A stretch of DNA of 64,000 bases. It comes from Balneolaceae bacterium (GTDB lineage: Bacteria; Bacteroidota; Rhodothermia; Balneolales; Balneolaceae). The DNA lies in assembly GCA_006969905.1 (NCBI GenBank), contig CP030887.1, positions 1,240,001-1,304,000 of the forward strand. The letters are read 5' to 3'. How positions within the stretch are numbered: position 1 is the stretch's first letter; every line of letters starts with the position of its first letter. The notes under the pieces are model-generated. The model worked only from the letters and a program-made list of their open reading frames with translations, did no database searches and was not told the DNA's origin. Below are positions 8,418 through 17,416 of this stretch, one piece after another. Made by a program: the position numbers and the translations under genes.

Positions 8418-9556
8418 AGCTGCTGCTTAAACGGGCGTACAATTTTTTCTAAAGCCCTCTTTATCATACTCCTTTTCTTCCACCTGAAATTCGTGATTTT
8501 CTCACTTTGGGACAGATCTTCCCCGAAATGTTGATGCAGTTCTTCCGAAATTACAGGGTCGATCATAACCAGGTTGATTTCATCGTCTTTTAGCATAGAA
8601 CGGTGGTTAAAATTGGCAGAGCCCACGCATGCTAATTCATCATCAACCAAAATGATTTTGGCGTGCATCATTGTTTTTTGGTAGTAATAAATCTCGACCC
8701 CGGCATTTAGCAATGTTTCAAAACTTTCTCCGGCAATAATTTTTGTAGCTCGTTGATCAGTATACTCTCCAGGGATTATAATCCTGACTTCTACTCCTTC
8801 CCGGGCTCTTTCCGAAAGCAATTCCACCAGTTTATCATCCGGATTGAAATAGGCGGTAGCGATATGGATTCTATTTTGAGCCAGCCTTATCAAAGATTGA
8901 TAGAGGAGGACAATATCACTCCAGCGAACTGAAGCAGATGTTCGAACCGTTTGTATTTTTGTCGATCCACTTGTTGGAAAATCTAATTTCTGTTCTTGCT
9001 CAATTTCCAGCTCATTTCCTGCTTCTATCCAGTTTTCAATGAATCCTGATTTAATTCCTTGTACAGCAGGCCCCTCTATCTTGAAATGAGTATCCCTCCA
9101 TTCATTGGGGTTTCTGGCATCTCCTTCCCATTCTTCTGCAATGCCAACCCCTCCGGTAAAAGCTGTTTTATCATCACAAATGAGAATTTTGCGATGTGTC
9201 CGGTTATCCATTTTCCAGATTTTCCAACGAGCGAGGGGTCGAAACCAGACTACCTGCACACCCGATTCTTCCATTTTTTCTACAAGTTCTTCTCTTATGG
9301 CTGATGCTCCATAAGAATCCAGAAGAACTTTTACATCTAGCCCTTCCTTTGCCTTTTCAGAGAGAAGGTGTGCAAACCTATCTGCAATATCACCCTTCCA
9401 GTACACAAAGGTGAGAAATGAAATGGAATGTTTAGAACTAGAAATGGCGTCCAACATTGAAGGAAAGATTTCGTCACCATTTTTTAGAATAGTTACGGTA
9501 TTTCCTTCAGTGAAAGGGACGCCAATAGTTTGTTCCAGGGATTGCTTATATCCCAT
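8414..9556 (-). CDS. Phospholipase D-family cardiolipin synthase-like protein
   Basis: A 380-residue protein with two HKD motifs. The first is HRKILICDD (His121, Lys123, Asp128) followed by TGGVGI; the second is HAKIILVDD (His298 region) followed by GSANFNHRS. This duplicated arrangement is that of bacterial cardiolipin synthases. The usual N-terminal pair of membrane helices is missing, so it is likely a soluble or peripheral ClsB-like form. It would transfer a phosphatidyl group between phospholipids at the inner membrane. The 3' end overlaps the convergent VOC gene by 4 bases. A small DUF1328-type gene lies just upstream on the same strand. Confidence 0.88.
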   Translation of the reverse strand: MGYKQSLEQTIGVPFTEGNTVTILKNGDEIFPSMLDAISSSKHSISFLTFVYWKGDIADRFAHLLSEKAKEGLDVKVLLDSYGASAIREELVEKMEESGVQVVWFRPLARWKIWKMDNRTHRKILICDDKTAFTGGVGIAEEWEGDARNPNEWRDTHFKIEGPAVQGIKSGFIENWIEAGNELEIEQEQKLDFPTSGSTKIQTVRTSASVRWSDIVLLYQSLIRLAQNRIHIATAYFNPDDKLVELLSERAREGVEVRIIIPGEYTDQRATKIIAGESFETLLNAGVEIYYYQKTMMHAKIILVDDELACVGSANFNHRSMLKDDEINLVMIDPVISEELHQHFGEDLSQSEKITNFRWKKRSMIKRALEKIVRPFKQQL

Positions 9557-9565
9557 ATATCTTAG

Positions 9566-9733
9566 TTAAGTGGCTTTAGGTTTCTTTCCAAAGAATAAGG
9601 AAATCACAAACAATACCAAGAAAATGTAAAAAAGAATTTCAGCTATTCCTGCCATTGTTCCGGCTAATCCACCAAAGCCTAAAACAGCTGCAATCAATGC
9701 GATTATAAAAAGAGTTATACTCCATCTTAACAT
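9566..9733 (-). CDS. DUF1328-family small membrane protein
   Basis: A 55-residue protein beginning [20 protein letters not shown], containing [15 protein letters not shown], and ending in a short basic tail (GKKPKAT). Two hydrophobic helices are separated by the glycine-rich turn, which matches the DUF1328/YtjA family. Members are small inner-membrane proteins, often stress-associated, without a defined mechanism. A good ribosome-binding site (GGAGAA) sits about 6 bases before the ATG. It lies between the PLD-family gene and another two-helix small protein, so this may be a small membrane-stress cluster. Confidence 0.8.
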   Translation of the reverse strand: MLRWSITLFIIALIAAVLGFGGLAGTMAGIAEILFYIFLVLFVISLFFGKKPKAT

Positions 9734-9764
9734 AGTTTTCTCCGTTTTAAGTTATTATCAATAT

Positions 9765-9962
9765 TTATTTTGATCGTGCAATCACGATTCCTGCCAGCAT
9801 TACCACTGCTGAAATAAGAATGGGCACATAATCTCCGGTACTTACAGCTACATCTGCCCCTAATACTTCAAAAGAGTCTGAGTTCTGAAAATATACGTAC
9901 GTGAAGTAAATAAGCCCGATTAACCCTCCGGCACCCAAAATGTTTCCTATTGTTTTTTTCAT
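9765..9962 (-). CDS. Small two-helix membrane protein of unknown function
   Basis: A 65-residue protein with two predicted membrane segments (about residues 6-25 and 47-63) joined by a 20-residue acidic/polar linker. It ends in a basic ARSK tail, so both ends are probably cytoplasmic. An AGGA ribosome-binding site precedes the ATG by about 7 bases. I do not recognise the family. It is 31 bases upstream of the DUF1328-type gene on the same strand and is probably co-transcribed with it. Confidence 0.65.
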   Translation of the reverse strand: MKKTIGNILGAGGLIGLIYFTYVYFQNSDSFEVLGADVAVSTGDYVPILISAVVMLAGIVIARSK

Positions 9963-10098
9963 GGTTGTTCCTAGTAAGTGGTTTTAAAAGTTTACGGTTC
10001 AATACTTTAACAAGTCTCAGGCATCAAAGTTCCATTTCATAACTCATGATAGTTTTGTGATGATTTAGTTACAGTAGTATTGTAGTATCTGTTTTGAT

Positions 10099-10335
10099 TT
10101 GAAAAATACAGTTGATGTATTGGATCAAATATTGTTGCCCCAATATTCTCAATACTACCTAACCCAATTTGGAAAATATAGCGAAGCTGAAATGGTATCC
10201 GGATTAGATGGAAAGAAGGTCACCTTAGAAGGAGCCTATATGGAAGTTTTGATGTACTACTTTCCCGAAGTAAGCTCAAATAGTACATTGCACTGGGGAT
10301 CTACTATAGTTCCGCTGAATCTTACTATTGAATAA
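10099..10335 (+). CDS. Hypothetical short ORF, possibly a gene remnant
   Basis: A 78-codon frame that could start at TTG 10099; there is no ATG and no convincing ribosome-binding site. The product is aromatic-rich (QYSQYYLTQFGKY, YMEVLMYYFPE) with no signal peptide or recognised domain. The stop comes one base before the convergent DUF2461 gene ends. It could be a real small gene, or the tail of a degraded one. Low confidence. Confidence 0.3.
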   Translation: MKNTVDVLDQILLPQYSQYYLTQFGKYSEAEMVSGLDGKKVTLEGAYMEVLMYYFPEVSSNSTLHWGSTIVPLNLTIE

Positions 10336-11007
10336 TCAGGTATCCAGGTGCCGGGTCAGTAATTCACTCATATAATCAAAGAAAGGGCGGATGACTAAAA
10401 AAGACTTCACGATTTCAAAAATGAAGTCCTCTGAAAGGACCTCTTTATCTGAAAAGCTGTGACTCAGGTGAAACTGTTTGAACCGGATCAGGTCAATATC
10501 CGGGTGATCTTTATCAAAACCTTTTGGCGCGGTTTTTACGGCTTCCCCTTCAAATGATCCCCACGTATTTTTGAAATCATTATCGTCTAAAATAGACCGG
10601 AGAGTTTTTGCATCATGTGCGAGTTCGTCTCTTATCAGGTTAAGATCAGCCGGATTGGGATTGAAAAAACCACCGGCTATAAAGGAATTTCCGGGCTCAA
10701 TATGAATGTAATGCCCGCCGCGCAGCCATTGGGTAGCCCGCTTTAAACGGCCTGCAAAATGAGTTTTATAAGGTGATTTATCTTTAGAAAAACGAACATC
10801 CCGGTAGATTCGAAACAAAGATTTCTTGCCCGATTCATTTTCGATATTATCTATTTTCTTCATTTCGGCTATAAGGCTGTCCATGAAGGCAATCATATTT
10901 TCATGAGCCTTTGCATACACTTCTTTATTAGCTGTAAACCATTCCCGGTTGTTGTTAGCTTTTAAAGCTGCTAAGAAATCAAAAGTGTTTTTTTCAATTT
11001 TGCTCAT
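10336..11007 (-). CDS. DUF2461-family protein
   Basis: About 223 residues with the TIGR02453/DUF2461 pattern: FLAALKANNNREWF near the N-terminus, IYRDVRFSKDKSPYKTH in the first half, then GGHYIHIEPG and a GGFF segment. Members are widespread cytosolic proteins of unknown function. The start ATG at 11007 gives the family's usual N-terminus and overlaps the 3' end of the upstream permease/peptidase gene by 14 bases. An alternative ATG at 11013 would add two residues. The overlap means it is the third gene of the ABC-transporter operon. Confidence 0.85.
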   Translation of the reverse strand: MSKIEKNTFDFLAALKANNNREWFTANKEVYAKAHENMIAFMDSLIAEMKKIDNIENESGKKSLFRIYRDVRFSKDKSPYKTHFAGRLKRATQWLRGGHYIHIEPGNSFIAGGFFNPNPADLNLIRDELAHDAKTLRSILDDNDFKNTWGSFEGEAVKTAPKGFDKDHPDIDLIRFKQFHLSHSFSDKEVLSEDFIFEIVKSFLVIRPFFDYMSELLTRHLDT

Positions 11008-14000
11008 CACCATCTTTTTTCTCAGCCAACTGCCTTCTGTTGTCATTAGATCCGGTATCAATCAATTTGTTATAGGGATCAATACCTGCTGATGAAGGTT
11101 TCTCATTCACAGTAATTGTCAATGAATTTTCGATATCAGTGACCTTATGTTTTTCCAGGTACAAAACGGTTTCTTTTCCATCTTCATCGGTTCCGAAAAC
11201 ACCCACATCTATCCAATCGGCCAGGGGTAGTGAAAGTATAGGCCTTCTTCTGCCTTCAACTTCCAAAGAAAGGCTGTCACCCTCAGCATTGGTAAAGATC
11301 CGCTTGCCTTGTTCACTGGTTCGGTACTTGCTTACATGAAAGTCGAGTGTAACTTCGTAAGTACTGTCCTCAGACATTTCAAATGTTGCACCACGAACAT
11401 TATTATCATAAAGGGTGATGGTCTCAAACATGTCAACCAACAGGTAATCAAGCGAATCCGGAGTAGCTTCTCTCAGAAAGCCCAAAAACTCAAGCGAAGT
11501 GGTATATGGCGGATCCTGGAAGGCAACAGCATCAATGTACCTGCTTAAGGCAGCATTCATATTTTCCTCACCTATATAATCACTTAGCGCATAGAGTACC
11601 AACGAGCCTTTGTTATAATGGATATACTGCTGGTTTTCATTATATATCAATGGCTTCTCTTTGGTAGATTCAAGCGACCTTCCCACCAAATAACTGTCAA
11701 GGGCATCTTTAAGGAAAATGCGCATTTTATCTTCCCCATATTCCTTTTCCAGTACTTTTAAAGAACTGTACTCTGAAAGGCTTTCAGACATTAATGTGGC
11801 TCCCTGCACATTTGCCCCGATAACCTGGTGTGCCCACCATTGATGAGCAACTTCATGGGCGGTTATGCTAAAGGGATAATCAACCCCGCCCTCTTCTGTA
11901 TCATCAACGTCTGCAATAAACCCGACAGCTTCAGAATAAGGAATGGTATTCGCAAACGATTGTGCAAAGCCGCCCCCCGTTCTTGGGAATTCTATAATTC
12001 GTACCTGCCGGTGTTGATATGGGCTGAATTCTTCCGTGTAATAATCCAGTGAGCGCTTAACGCCTTTTATCATGCGGTCGATGTTATAATCGTGCCCTTT
12101 ATGATAATAAATCTCAATGTTTACATCGTTCCAGGTGTCTTTGGCTACTTCAAAATCAGCAGATATGAATGAATAGAAATTTAGGATCTTGCTATCCATT
12201 TTATAGTGGAAGTATCGCCGCCCGTTTTCTTCCCATTCTTTTTGCAGGTACCCCGGAGCGATGGCTATTTGATCCGGGGAAGTACTTATGGTTGTTTCAA
12301 AGTCAATCCAGTCGGCATCATAAGCGATATAGGTATTTTGCAGCGCTGCTGAATCAGTGGGGGCAGGCATTCTTTCTTTGGGAGGAAGACCGTATTTCTC
12401 ACGGGATTCTTCACCCTGCAGCTCACTGGCTGCATTATATCCTATTCTTGGGAAAAGGCTGTTATTGATAAAAGTTCCGTTTCTCCTGATCGGAGAGTTG
12501 TTCCTGAGAATTTCATTCGGCTTATTTTCAACAGAGAAGTTGAAAGTAACGGAATCACCCGGCTGTAAGGCTTCTTTTAGCTGATAGATGTCATAATTCA
12601 TAGAATCATCTTCCAAAACCCATTCGTATTCCCGGTCAAAACTGAAGGAAGTGATGCCACTGCCATGATCAATATGAATGGAGTCTATTGCCACATCGGT
12701 TTTGTTTTTCAGGATATAGCTTCCATTCGCTTTGTAATCTCTTGTCTCGGGATAGATATCCAAATCAACCTGCACAGCTACTATCCGTGGTTGGGGGATG
12801 TTTTCAAATTTCCCGTATTCTTTTTCCCAATCAGCTAGCCTCTTTTCAAGTTCTTTGGAAGACAGGTTTTCATACTTCACATTGTCTACATAGTAGATCC
12901 AGCTGAACATGGAAAGGAAGCCTATTAAAGAAGTGGTAAATACAATTTTTAGGGTAGGTGAAAAAGCGTTTCTTGCACTCGCAATTCGCTCCTTGAAAGA
13001 TTCAGGCAAGCCTCTTCTGAATAAAATAATTGAAAGTACATACAGGGCAATACCCAGCAACAACCAATATAGCTTGTAGATGTAATAAGGTGCCAGGAAA
13101 GCTCCATATCCGTTCATATCAGAATAAGCCGTTCCCGGCCCCTGGTTGTATTTAAAAATGTCTTGCTCAACACCCAAAGAATCCAGGAAGGTTATGCCAA
13201 TAGAAATCAGTAACAGGAGAAAAAAGCCGAAGTAATAATTTTTAAACAGGGTATGTATGAAGATGGCCAGTAATCCCCAGATGATAACCCGTACAAAGCT
13301 TATGGCATACAGGTCAAAAAGATACACACCGATCTCGTAATTATAATAACCGCTGATTGTTTGCACAGAAATGCCCACAATCATGATTATAGAAAGAAGG
13401 ATGGCTTGCATTTTTGTAAGGGCAAGAAACTTTGAAAAAAGAATAGCCCAGTTAGGGGTAGGCGTAACATGCACCAGCTGATCTGTTTTTGCTGTACGGC
13501 TTCGGTGAATCAGCATTCCTGCATACAGGAAGGTTAGAATATTGATGAACAGGTTAAAAAATGTACCGGGTAATTCCAGCATCTGCCAGGTGACGGGCAG
13601 GGTATCGGTTCCGTAAATCTCGCCACCCAATAAAATGGTACTCAAAGAAATGAGCAGCCCCATGATGGAAATGATAATAAAAGCCCAGCCTTTCAGGATA
13701 AACTTCAGGTCAACAATCGAGAGGTTCCACGCTAGTTTTAGATTTTCAATAAAAGAAAAACCAAAATTCACGGGAGGGAGCTGAATAGAAGAAATGCTTC
13801 CAAAATTTCTTTTAGTGACAGTTTTCCCCTCATTTCTTCTAAAGAAATTAAATGAAAAGGCCTGTTGGCTAAAACTAAATGTCCTGTATACAAAACCAAA
13901 AACAAGAAGCCCTATTCCCGTCCAAAGCAGGCGGTTGTAGAGAATGATTTCACCGAAAGGAAGGGGATTTTCATTCTGCTCATAAATAGTCCAGTATTCG

Positions 14001-14671
14001 GTGTAATAATTATTTGCTGATGCCCCGAATGGATCCAGAATAGCAGACAGCACTTTGTTATCAATATCCTGGGTGAGGTTACCTGCAAATATCTGAATGA
14101 GTAATAACCCAAGAACTGTTATAAAGCCAACGTTTACACTTCTGGAAAAAGTAACAACTGCAAAAACGATAGCCCCGTTAAAAATCAGGTTCGGAATGAT
14201 GTAATAAATGAAAGGCTGAACATAGTTCATCAAAGAAAAGGGACCCAATAAATCCGGGTTGGTTCCCGGCATCACTGTACCCAGCATTATGCCCAATGCC
14301 GCAAAAATCATCACAATAATGGCGATTAATAAACCACTCAGAAATTTTGCCAGCAGGTATTCCCATTTTTTAAACGGATAGGAATACATGACGGAGTACA
14401 TTTCGCTGCTAAAATCCTTATAAATAGTACCACCGATTATAGCGGGCAATAAGAAATAAGTAATAACGGTAAACTCATTAAGTGTACCATTAATGACCAA
14501 AGCCGAGTTTACAATAGTTACCGAGTTTATGCTGGCAGTTATGCCTTCAAAAATGCCGGCTGCTGTAGCCATTACAAGGGCAGACAGGAAAAACATAACC
14601 CCACTGAAAATGTAGAAAGAGGGTTTCCGGAGCCAGTAGTTAATCTCAAATGCGAAAATAGGAGCAAACAT
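10994..14671 (-). CDS. ABC-2 type permease fused to M1-family aminopeptidase
   Basis: A 1225-residue fusion. The first ~560 residues hold about twelve membrane helices in two ABC-2 permease-like blocks. After a final helix near residues 575-595 comes a large periplasmic M1 metallopeptidase module with HEVAHQWW (zinc His939, Glu940, His943) and the third ligand Glu963 in SESLSEY. A GGGFAQSFAN segment sits where M1 enzymes have their substrate loop. The ATPase partner is encoded 10 bases upstream. The architecture is known in Bacteroidota, but the substrate is undefined; peptide processing coupled to transport is a plausible inference. The third zinc ligand is 20 residues after the second His, one more than in classical M1 enzymes. 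Confidence 0.9.
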   Translation of the reverse strand: MFAPIFAFEINYWLRKPSFYIFSGVMFFLSALVMATAAGIFEGITASINSVTIVNSALVINGTLNEFTVITYFLLPAIIGGTIYKDFSSEMYSVMYSYPFKKWEYLLAKFLSGLLIAIIVMIFAALGIMLGTVMPGTNPDLLGPFSLMNYVQPFIYYIIPNLIFNGAIVFAVVTFSRSVNVGFITVLGLLLIQIFAGNLTQDIDNKVLSAILDPFGASANNYYTEYWTIYEQNENPLPFGEIILYNRLLWTGIGLLVFGFVYRTFSFSQQAFSFNFFRRNEGKTVTKRNFGSISSIQLPPVNFGFSFIENLKLAWNLSIVDLKFILKGWAFIIISIMGLLISLSTILLGGEIYGTDTLPVTWQMLELPGTFFNLFINILTFLYAGMLIHRSRTAKTDQLVHVTPTPNWAILFSKFLALTKMQAILLSIIMIVGISVQTISGYYNYEIGVYLFDLYAISFVRVIIWGLLAIFIHTLFKNYYFGFFLLLLISIGITFLDSLGVEQDIFKYNQGPGTAYSDMNGYGAFLAPYYIYKLYWLLLGIALYVLSIILFRRGLPESFKERIASARNAFSPTLKIVFTTSLIGFLSMFSWIYYVDNVKYENLSSKELEKRLADWEKEYGKFENIPQPRIVAVQVDLDIYPETRDYKANGSYILKNKTDVAIDSIHIDHGSGITSFSFDREYEWVLEDDSMNYDIYQLKEALQPGDSVTFNFSVENKPNEILRNNSPIRRNGTFINNSLFPRIGYNAASELQGEESREKYGLPPKERMPAPTDSAALQNTYIAYDADWIDFETTISTSPDQIAIAPGYLQKEWEENGRRYFHYKMDSKILNFYSFISADFEVAKDTWNDVNIEIYYHKGHDYNIDRMIKGVKRSLDYYTEEFSPYQHRQVRIIEFPRTGGGFAQSFANTIPYSEAVGFIADVDDTEEGGVDYPFSITAHEVAHQWWAHQVIGANVQGATLMSESLSEYSSLKVLEKEYGEDKMRIFLKDALDSYLVGRSLESTKEKPLIYNENQQYIHYNKGSLVLYALSDYIGEENMNAALSRYIDAVAFQDPPYTTSLEFLGFLREATPDSLDYLLVDMFETITLYDNNVRGATFEMSEDSTYEVTLDFHVSKYRTSEQGKRIFTNAEGDSLSLEVEGRRRPILSLPLADWIDVGVFGTDEDGKETVLYLEKHKVTDIENSLTITVNEKPSSAGIDPYNKLIDTGSNDNRRQLAEKKDGDEQN

Positions 14672-14681
14672 AATTATCAGA

Positions 14682-15575
14682 TTAAGCTTCTACAGGTTCA
14701 GTATTGTCACTTCTGAGTGCTACGAAGTAGACATCTTCCAGCTCGGGTGTTGTGGAAGTAAAACTTTCATCCGGCTTCTCGGTTGAGTGTACCCGTATAT
14801 TCAGAGTGTGATCCTGGTTAAAGCTTGAAGAAATAACATTGAATTTTGTCTCATGTTCTTCCAGTTGTTCCCTTTCAATAACTTTGGTCCAAACCTGGCC
14901 ATTGAGTTGGTTAACCCCTTCACCCGGGGTATGGTGACTAAGAATCCTTCCTCCGTTCATGATAGCCATATCGGTACATAACTCCTTTACATCGTCTACA
15001 ATATGCGTGGAGAAAATCACGATGTTGTTGGTTCCTATCTCCCGAAGGACATTCAAAAAGCGGTGTCGCTCAGCCGGGTCCAGCCCAGCAGTTGGTTCAT
15101 CCACAATAATGAGCTTTGGGCTGTTAAGCAGAAGCTGGGCAATCCCGAAGCGCTGCTTCATTCCCCCTGAATAACCGCTTACATTTTTTCTTCTCACCTC
15201 ATACAGGTTTGTTACTTCTAACGCAGAGTTTACAATCTGGTCACGCTCATTTTTATCCGTAATTCCTTTTAAGCGTGCAAAGTAATGCAGTAAATCCTGG
15301 GCTGACATTTTAGGGTACACCCCGAAAGATTGCGGTAAATATCCCAATACTTTTCTTAAGCTTATTTGATCTTCAAGAATATTGATATCATTGAAAAAAG
15401 CAGTGCCGGCATCCGGGGCCTGTAAAGTTGCAACGGTTCTCATCAAGGTGGATTTCCCGGCCCCGTTTGGCCCCAGAAGCCCAAACATACCGGAGGCGAT
15501 ATCTATGGTTACATCGTCAAGGGCTTTAACGCCATTTTTATACGTTTTGGAAATGTTTGCTAAAGATAACTGCAT
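14682..15575 (-). CDS. ABC transporter ATP-binding protein
   Basis: A 297-residue ATPase subunit with Walker A GPNGAGKST (residues 35-43), Q-loop GYLPQSFG, signature YSGGMKQR, Walker B LIIVDEPTAGLD and the H-loop histidine in FSTHIVDD. The extra ~75 C-terminal residues form an accessory domain seen in ABC-2 exporters of the CcmA/NatA type. It is the first gene of the minus-strand operon, 10 bases before the permease/M1 fusion, and almost certainly energises that permease. Confidence 0.93.
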   Translation of the reverse strand: MQLSLANISKTYKNGVKALDDVTIDIASGMFGLLGPNGAGKSTLMRTVATLQAPDAGTAFFNDINILEDQISLRKVLGYLPQSFGVYPKMSAQDLLHYFARLKGITDKNERDQIVNSALEVTNLYEVRRKNVSGYSGGMKQRFGIAQLLLNSPKLIIVDEPTAGLDPAERHRFLNVLREIGTNNIVIFSTHIVDDVKELCTDMAIMNGGRILSHHTPGEGVNQLNGQVWTKVIEREQLEEHETKFNVISSSFNQDHTLNIRVHSTEKPDESFTSTTPELEDVYFVALRSDNTEPVEA

Positions 15576-15768
15576 GAGTCTTTGTCAGGTTTAATAAGGG
15601 TTGTGATAATAGGGAATAACCAGTTAGTAGAAAAGAACAGGCTTTTATTACAAACAAGAGTGGTGTTTTACATTTTTTGAGTTCTAAGCATAATTCAGGG
15701 GTATGAATATATCTTTGAGTATATTTTTGTATGCGATAAATAGGCGCAATTAAAATGAAGAATCAATA

Positions 15769-16515
15769 ATGACAAATAAAAAGGGCGTTACGGATGGGTT
15801 AGCTATGATTATTTTTAATCATAAGCTAAATGAAGAGGCTATAGCTCTCAAGGAATTATTTAAGAATAAGGCAGATACTTTTTTATTCGATAGCGGTTCA
15901 GTCATTAATCATGAACAGCAAGGGCATTTTGATAAAATCTATGACAATATTTACTACAACGGCTTAATGAATGAGGCCTGGAAGTTTTTAAATGAGAAAA
16001 AATACCGGTTTTGTATGATCCTCACTTCTGATGTATTGATTGAGGATGCATCTTATTTGATTAATCGATTGGCTTATTGTTTTGACGATAAAAAGAATGT
16101 AGGGATATATGCGCCAAGTGCTGATGAAGGTTTTCATACCCATACAGTTTATAACCCCAATAAGGAGTTGGATGAAGTTATTTTTACGGATGGCTTTTGC
16201 TTTGCGTTCAGGACAGAGGTGCTAAACAGGATTTGCCCGATTGATTTAGAACTCAATAAATACGGGTTTGGTACCAACCGGATGATGGGTTTTTACTCTT
16301 TGAGGTTAGGTTACAAAAATGTGATAGACCACACCCTGAAAGTAAGCCACCCTTACGGAAGCGGGTACAACAAAGATAAAGCAGTGAAGGCCAAAAATAA
16401 TTGGATTAAGACATTTAATTTCAGGGAGAAACTCTATTATAAAATTGCATCAAAAAATATGTTCAAAAACAAAGTGGGTTTGTTTTTATGCAGAAATATA
16501 GCCCGGCGGTTTTAA
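15769..16515 (+). CDS. GT2-like glycosyltransferase
   Basis: A 248-residue protein with the shape of a small GT-A fold enzyme: an N-terminal Rossmann strand (LAMIIFNHK), an ILTSDVLIED segment in the DxD position, a conserved TDGFCFAFRTEVL acceptor-side motif and a C-terminal basic tail. No membrane anchor is obvious. The DxD is degenerate, so activity is not certain. It is followed 42 bases later by a PLOD-like glycosyltransferase on the same strand. The pair probably modifies one surface or secreted target. The nucleotide-sugar donor is unknown. Confidence 0.7.
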   Translation: MTNKKGVTDGLAMIIFNHKLNEEAIALKELFKNKADTFLFDSGSVINHEQQGHFDKIYDNIYYNGLMNEAWKFLNEKKYRFCMILTSDVLIEDASYLINRLAYCFDDKKNVGIYAPSADEGFHTHTVYNPNKELDEVIFTDGFCFAFRTEVLNRICPIDLELNKYGFGTNRMMGFYSLRLGYKNVIDHTLKVSHPYGSGYNKDKAVKAKNNWIKTFNFREKLYYKIASKNMFKNKVGLFLCRNIARRF

Positions 16516-16557
16516 TAACTTCTTCAAACTTCAAAAAAAATTATCACTGGCCTGTTA

Positions 16558-17406
16558 ATGAGGTTCGTTACTGTATCTACATATAAAAGCAAAGGCTTTG
16601 AAATATTTCAGACATCAGCAAAGTATCACGGTATTGAGTTTGATGTTCTTGGGATGGGGAAAGATTATGTAAATCACACTCAGAAAAGCGCCTGGTTGGT
16701 TGAATACCTGTCAGGATTAGAAAAAGATGAGGTTGTTTTCTTTTCAGATTCTCATGATGCTATCATGTTGTCAGGTGAAGAAAAGATCAAAGAAAAACTT
16801 AGAAACTTTGATCATCCATTCATTATTTCTACCGAGCAAAACCTGAAACTGGAAGGAAACAGGTTTTCAAAATTCCGAACCTACCTGGCTCTTAAAAAAG
16901 GGAAAAAACCGTATCAGTTCCTGAACTCAGGAGGTTGGGTAGGTAAGGCTGGCTACATAAAAGAGGTATTGGAAAAAACATTGGCTCTGGATGTCAGTGA
17001 ACAATCATCTTTAAATATTTTGTTTTCAAAGAATCCGGATCTTGTAAAGCTCGATAATACGCACGAGATATTTACCTGTACAGCAGGCAGAAGAGGCCTG
17101 GAAGAAGAAGATTACACTACAGAAGGCGACCGGGTAAAAAATAATATTACCAATACGTACCCGGCAGTAATTCATTTTCCAGGGAAAAATTTTACAGGGG
17201 CTAACCGGATCACAAAAAAGCTTTCCTTTCTTGGTAACCACACGTATGATGAGAGCAAAACAAGCCGATATAGCTGGGATAAATTCAAAAACAAATTAAC
17301 AGACAGAACCCTTCAGGATAATTACCTATTCCATTTTATAATTCATGGACTGTTAGTTCTTCTTTTTCTGATCGTACTTTTAATTGCTTTGCAGAACCTG
17401 GTATAA
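16558..17406 (+). CDS. PLOD/procollagen glycosyltransferase-like protein with C-terminal membrane anchor
   Basis: A 282-residue protein. FSDSHDAIML has the SDxxD metal/nucleotide-sugar motif seen in the glycosyltransferase domain of lysyl hydroxylases (PLOD). It is followed in the same order as in PLOD by FLNSGGWVG and a VKNNITNTYPAVIHFPG segment ending the catalytic domain. A strong hydrophobic helix at residues about 257-280 ends the protein, so it should be tail-anchored with the enzyme facing the cytoplasm. Homology is inferred from motif order. The natural acceptor is unknown, since no collagen-like repeat protein lies in this window. It stops 10 bases before a convergent gene. Confidence 0.78.
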   Translation: MRFVTVSTYKSKGFEIFQTSAKYHGIEFDVLGMGKDYVNHTQKSAWLVEYLSGLEKDEVVFFSDSHDAIMLSGEEKIKEKLRNFDHPFIISTEQNLKLEGNRFSKFRTYLALKKGKKPYQFLNSGGWVGKAGYIKEVLEKTLALDVSEQSSLNILFSKNPDLVKLDNTHEIFTCTAGRRGLEEEDYTTEGDRVKNNITNTYPAVIHFPGKNFTGANRITKKLSFLGNHTYDESKTSRYSWDKFKNKLTDRTLQDNYLFHFIIHGLLVLLFLIVLLIALQNLV

Positions 17407-17416
17407 GCCGGGGGTT

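Noticed and set aside
10099-10335. The TTG-initiated frame as a confident gene
   Set aside because: No ATG, no ribosome-binding site and no recognised domain; retained only as a low-confidence entry.
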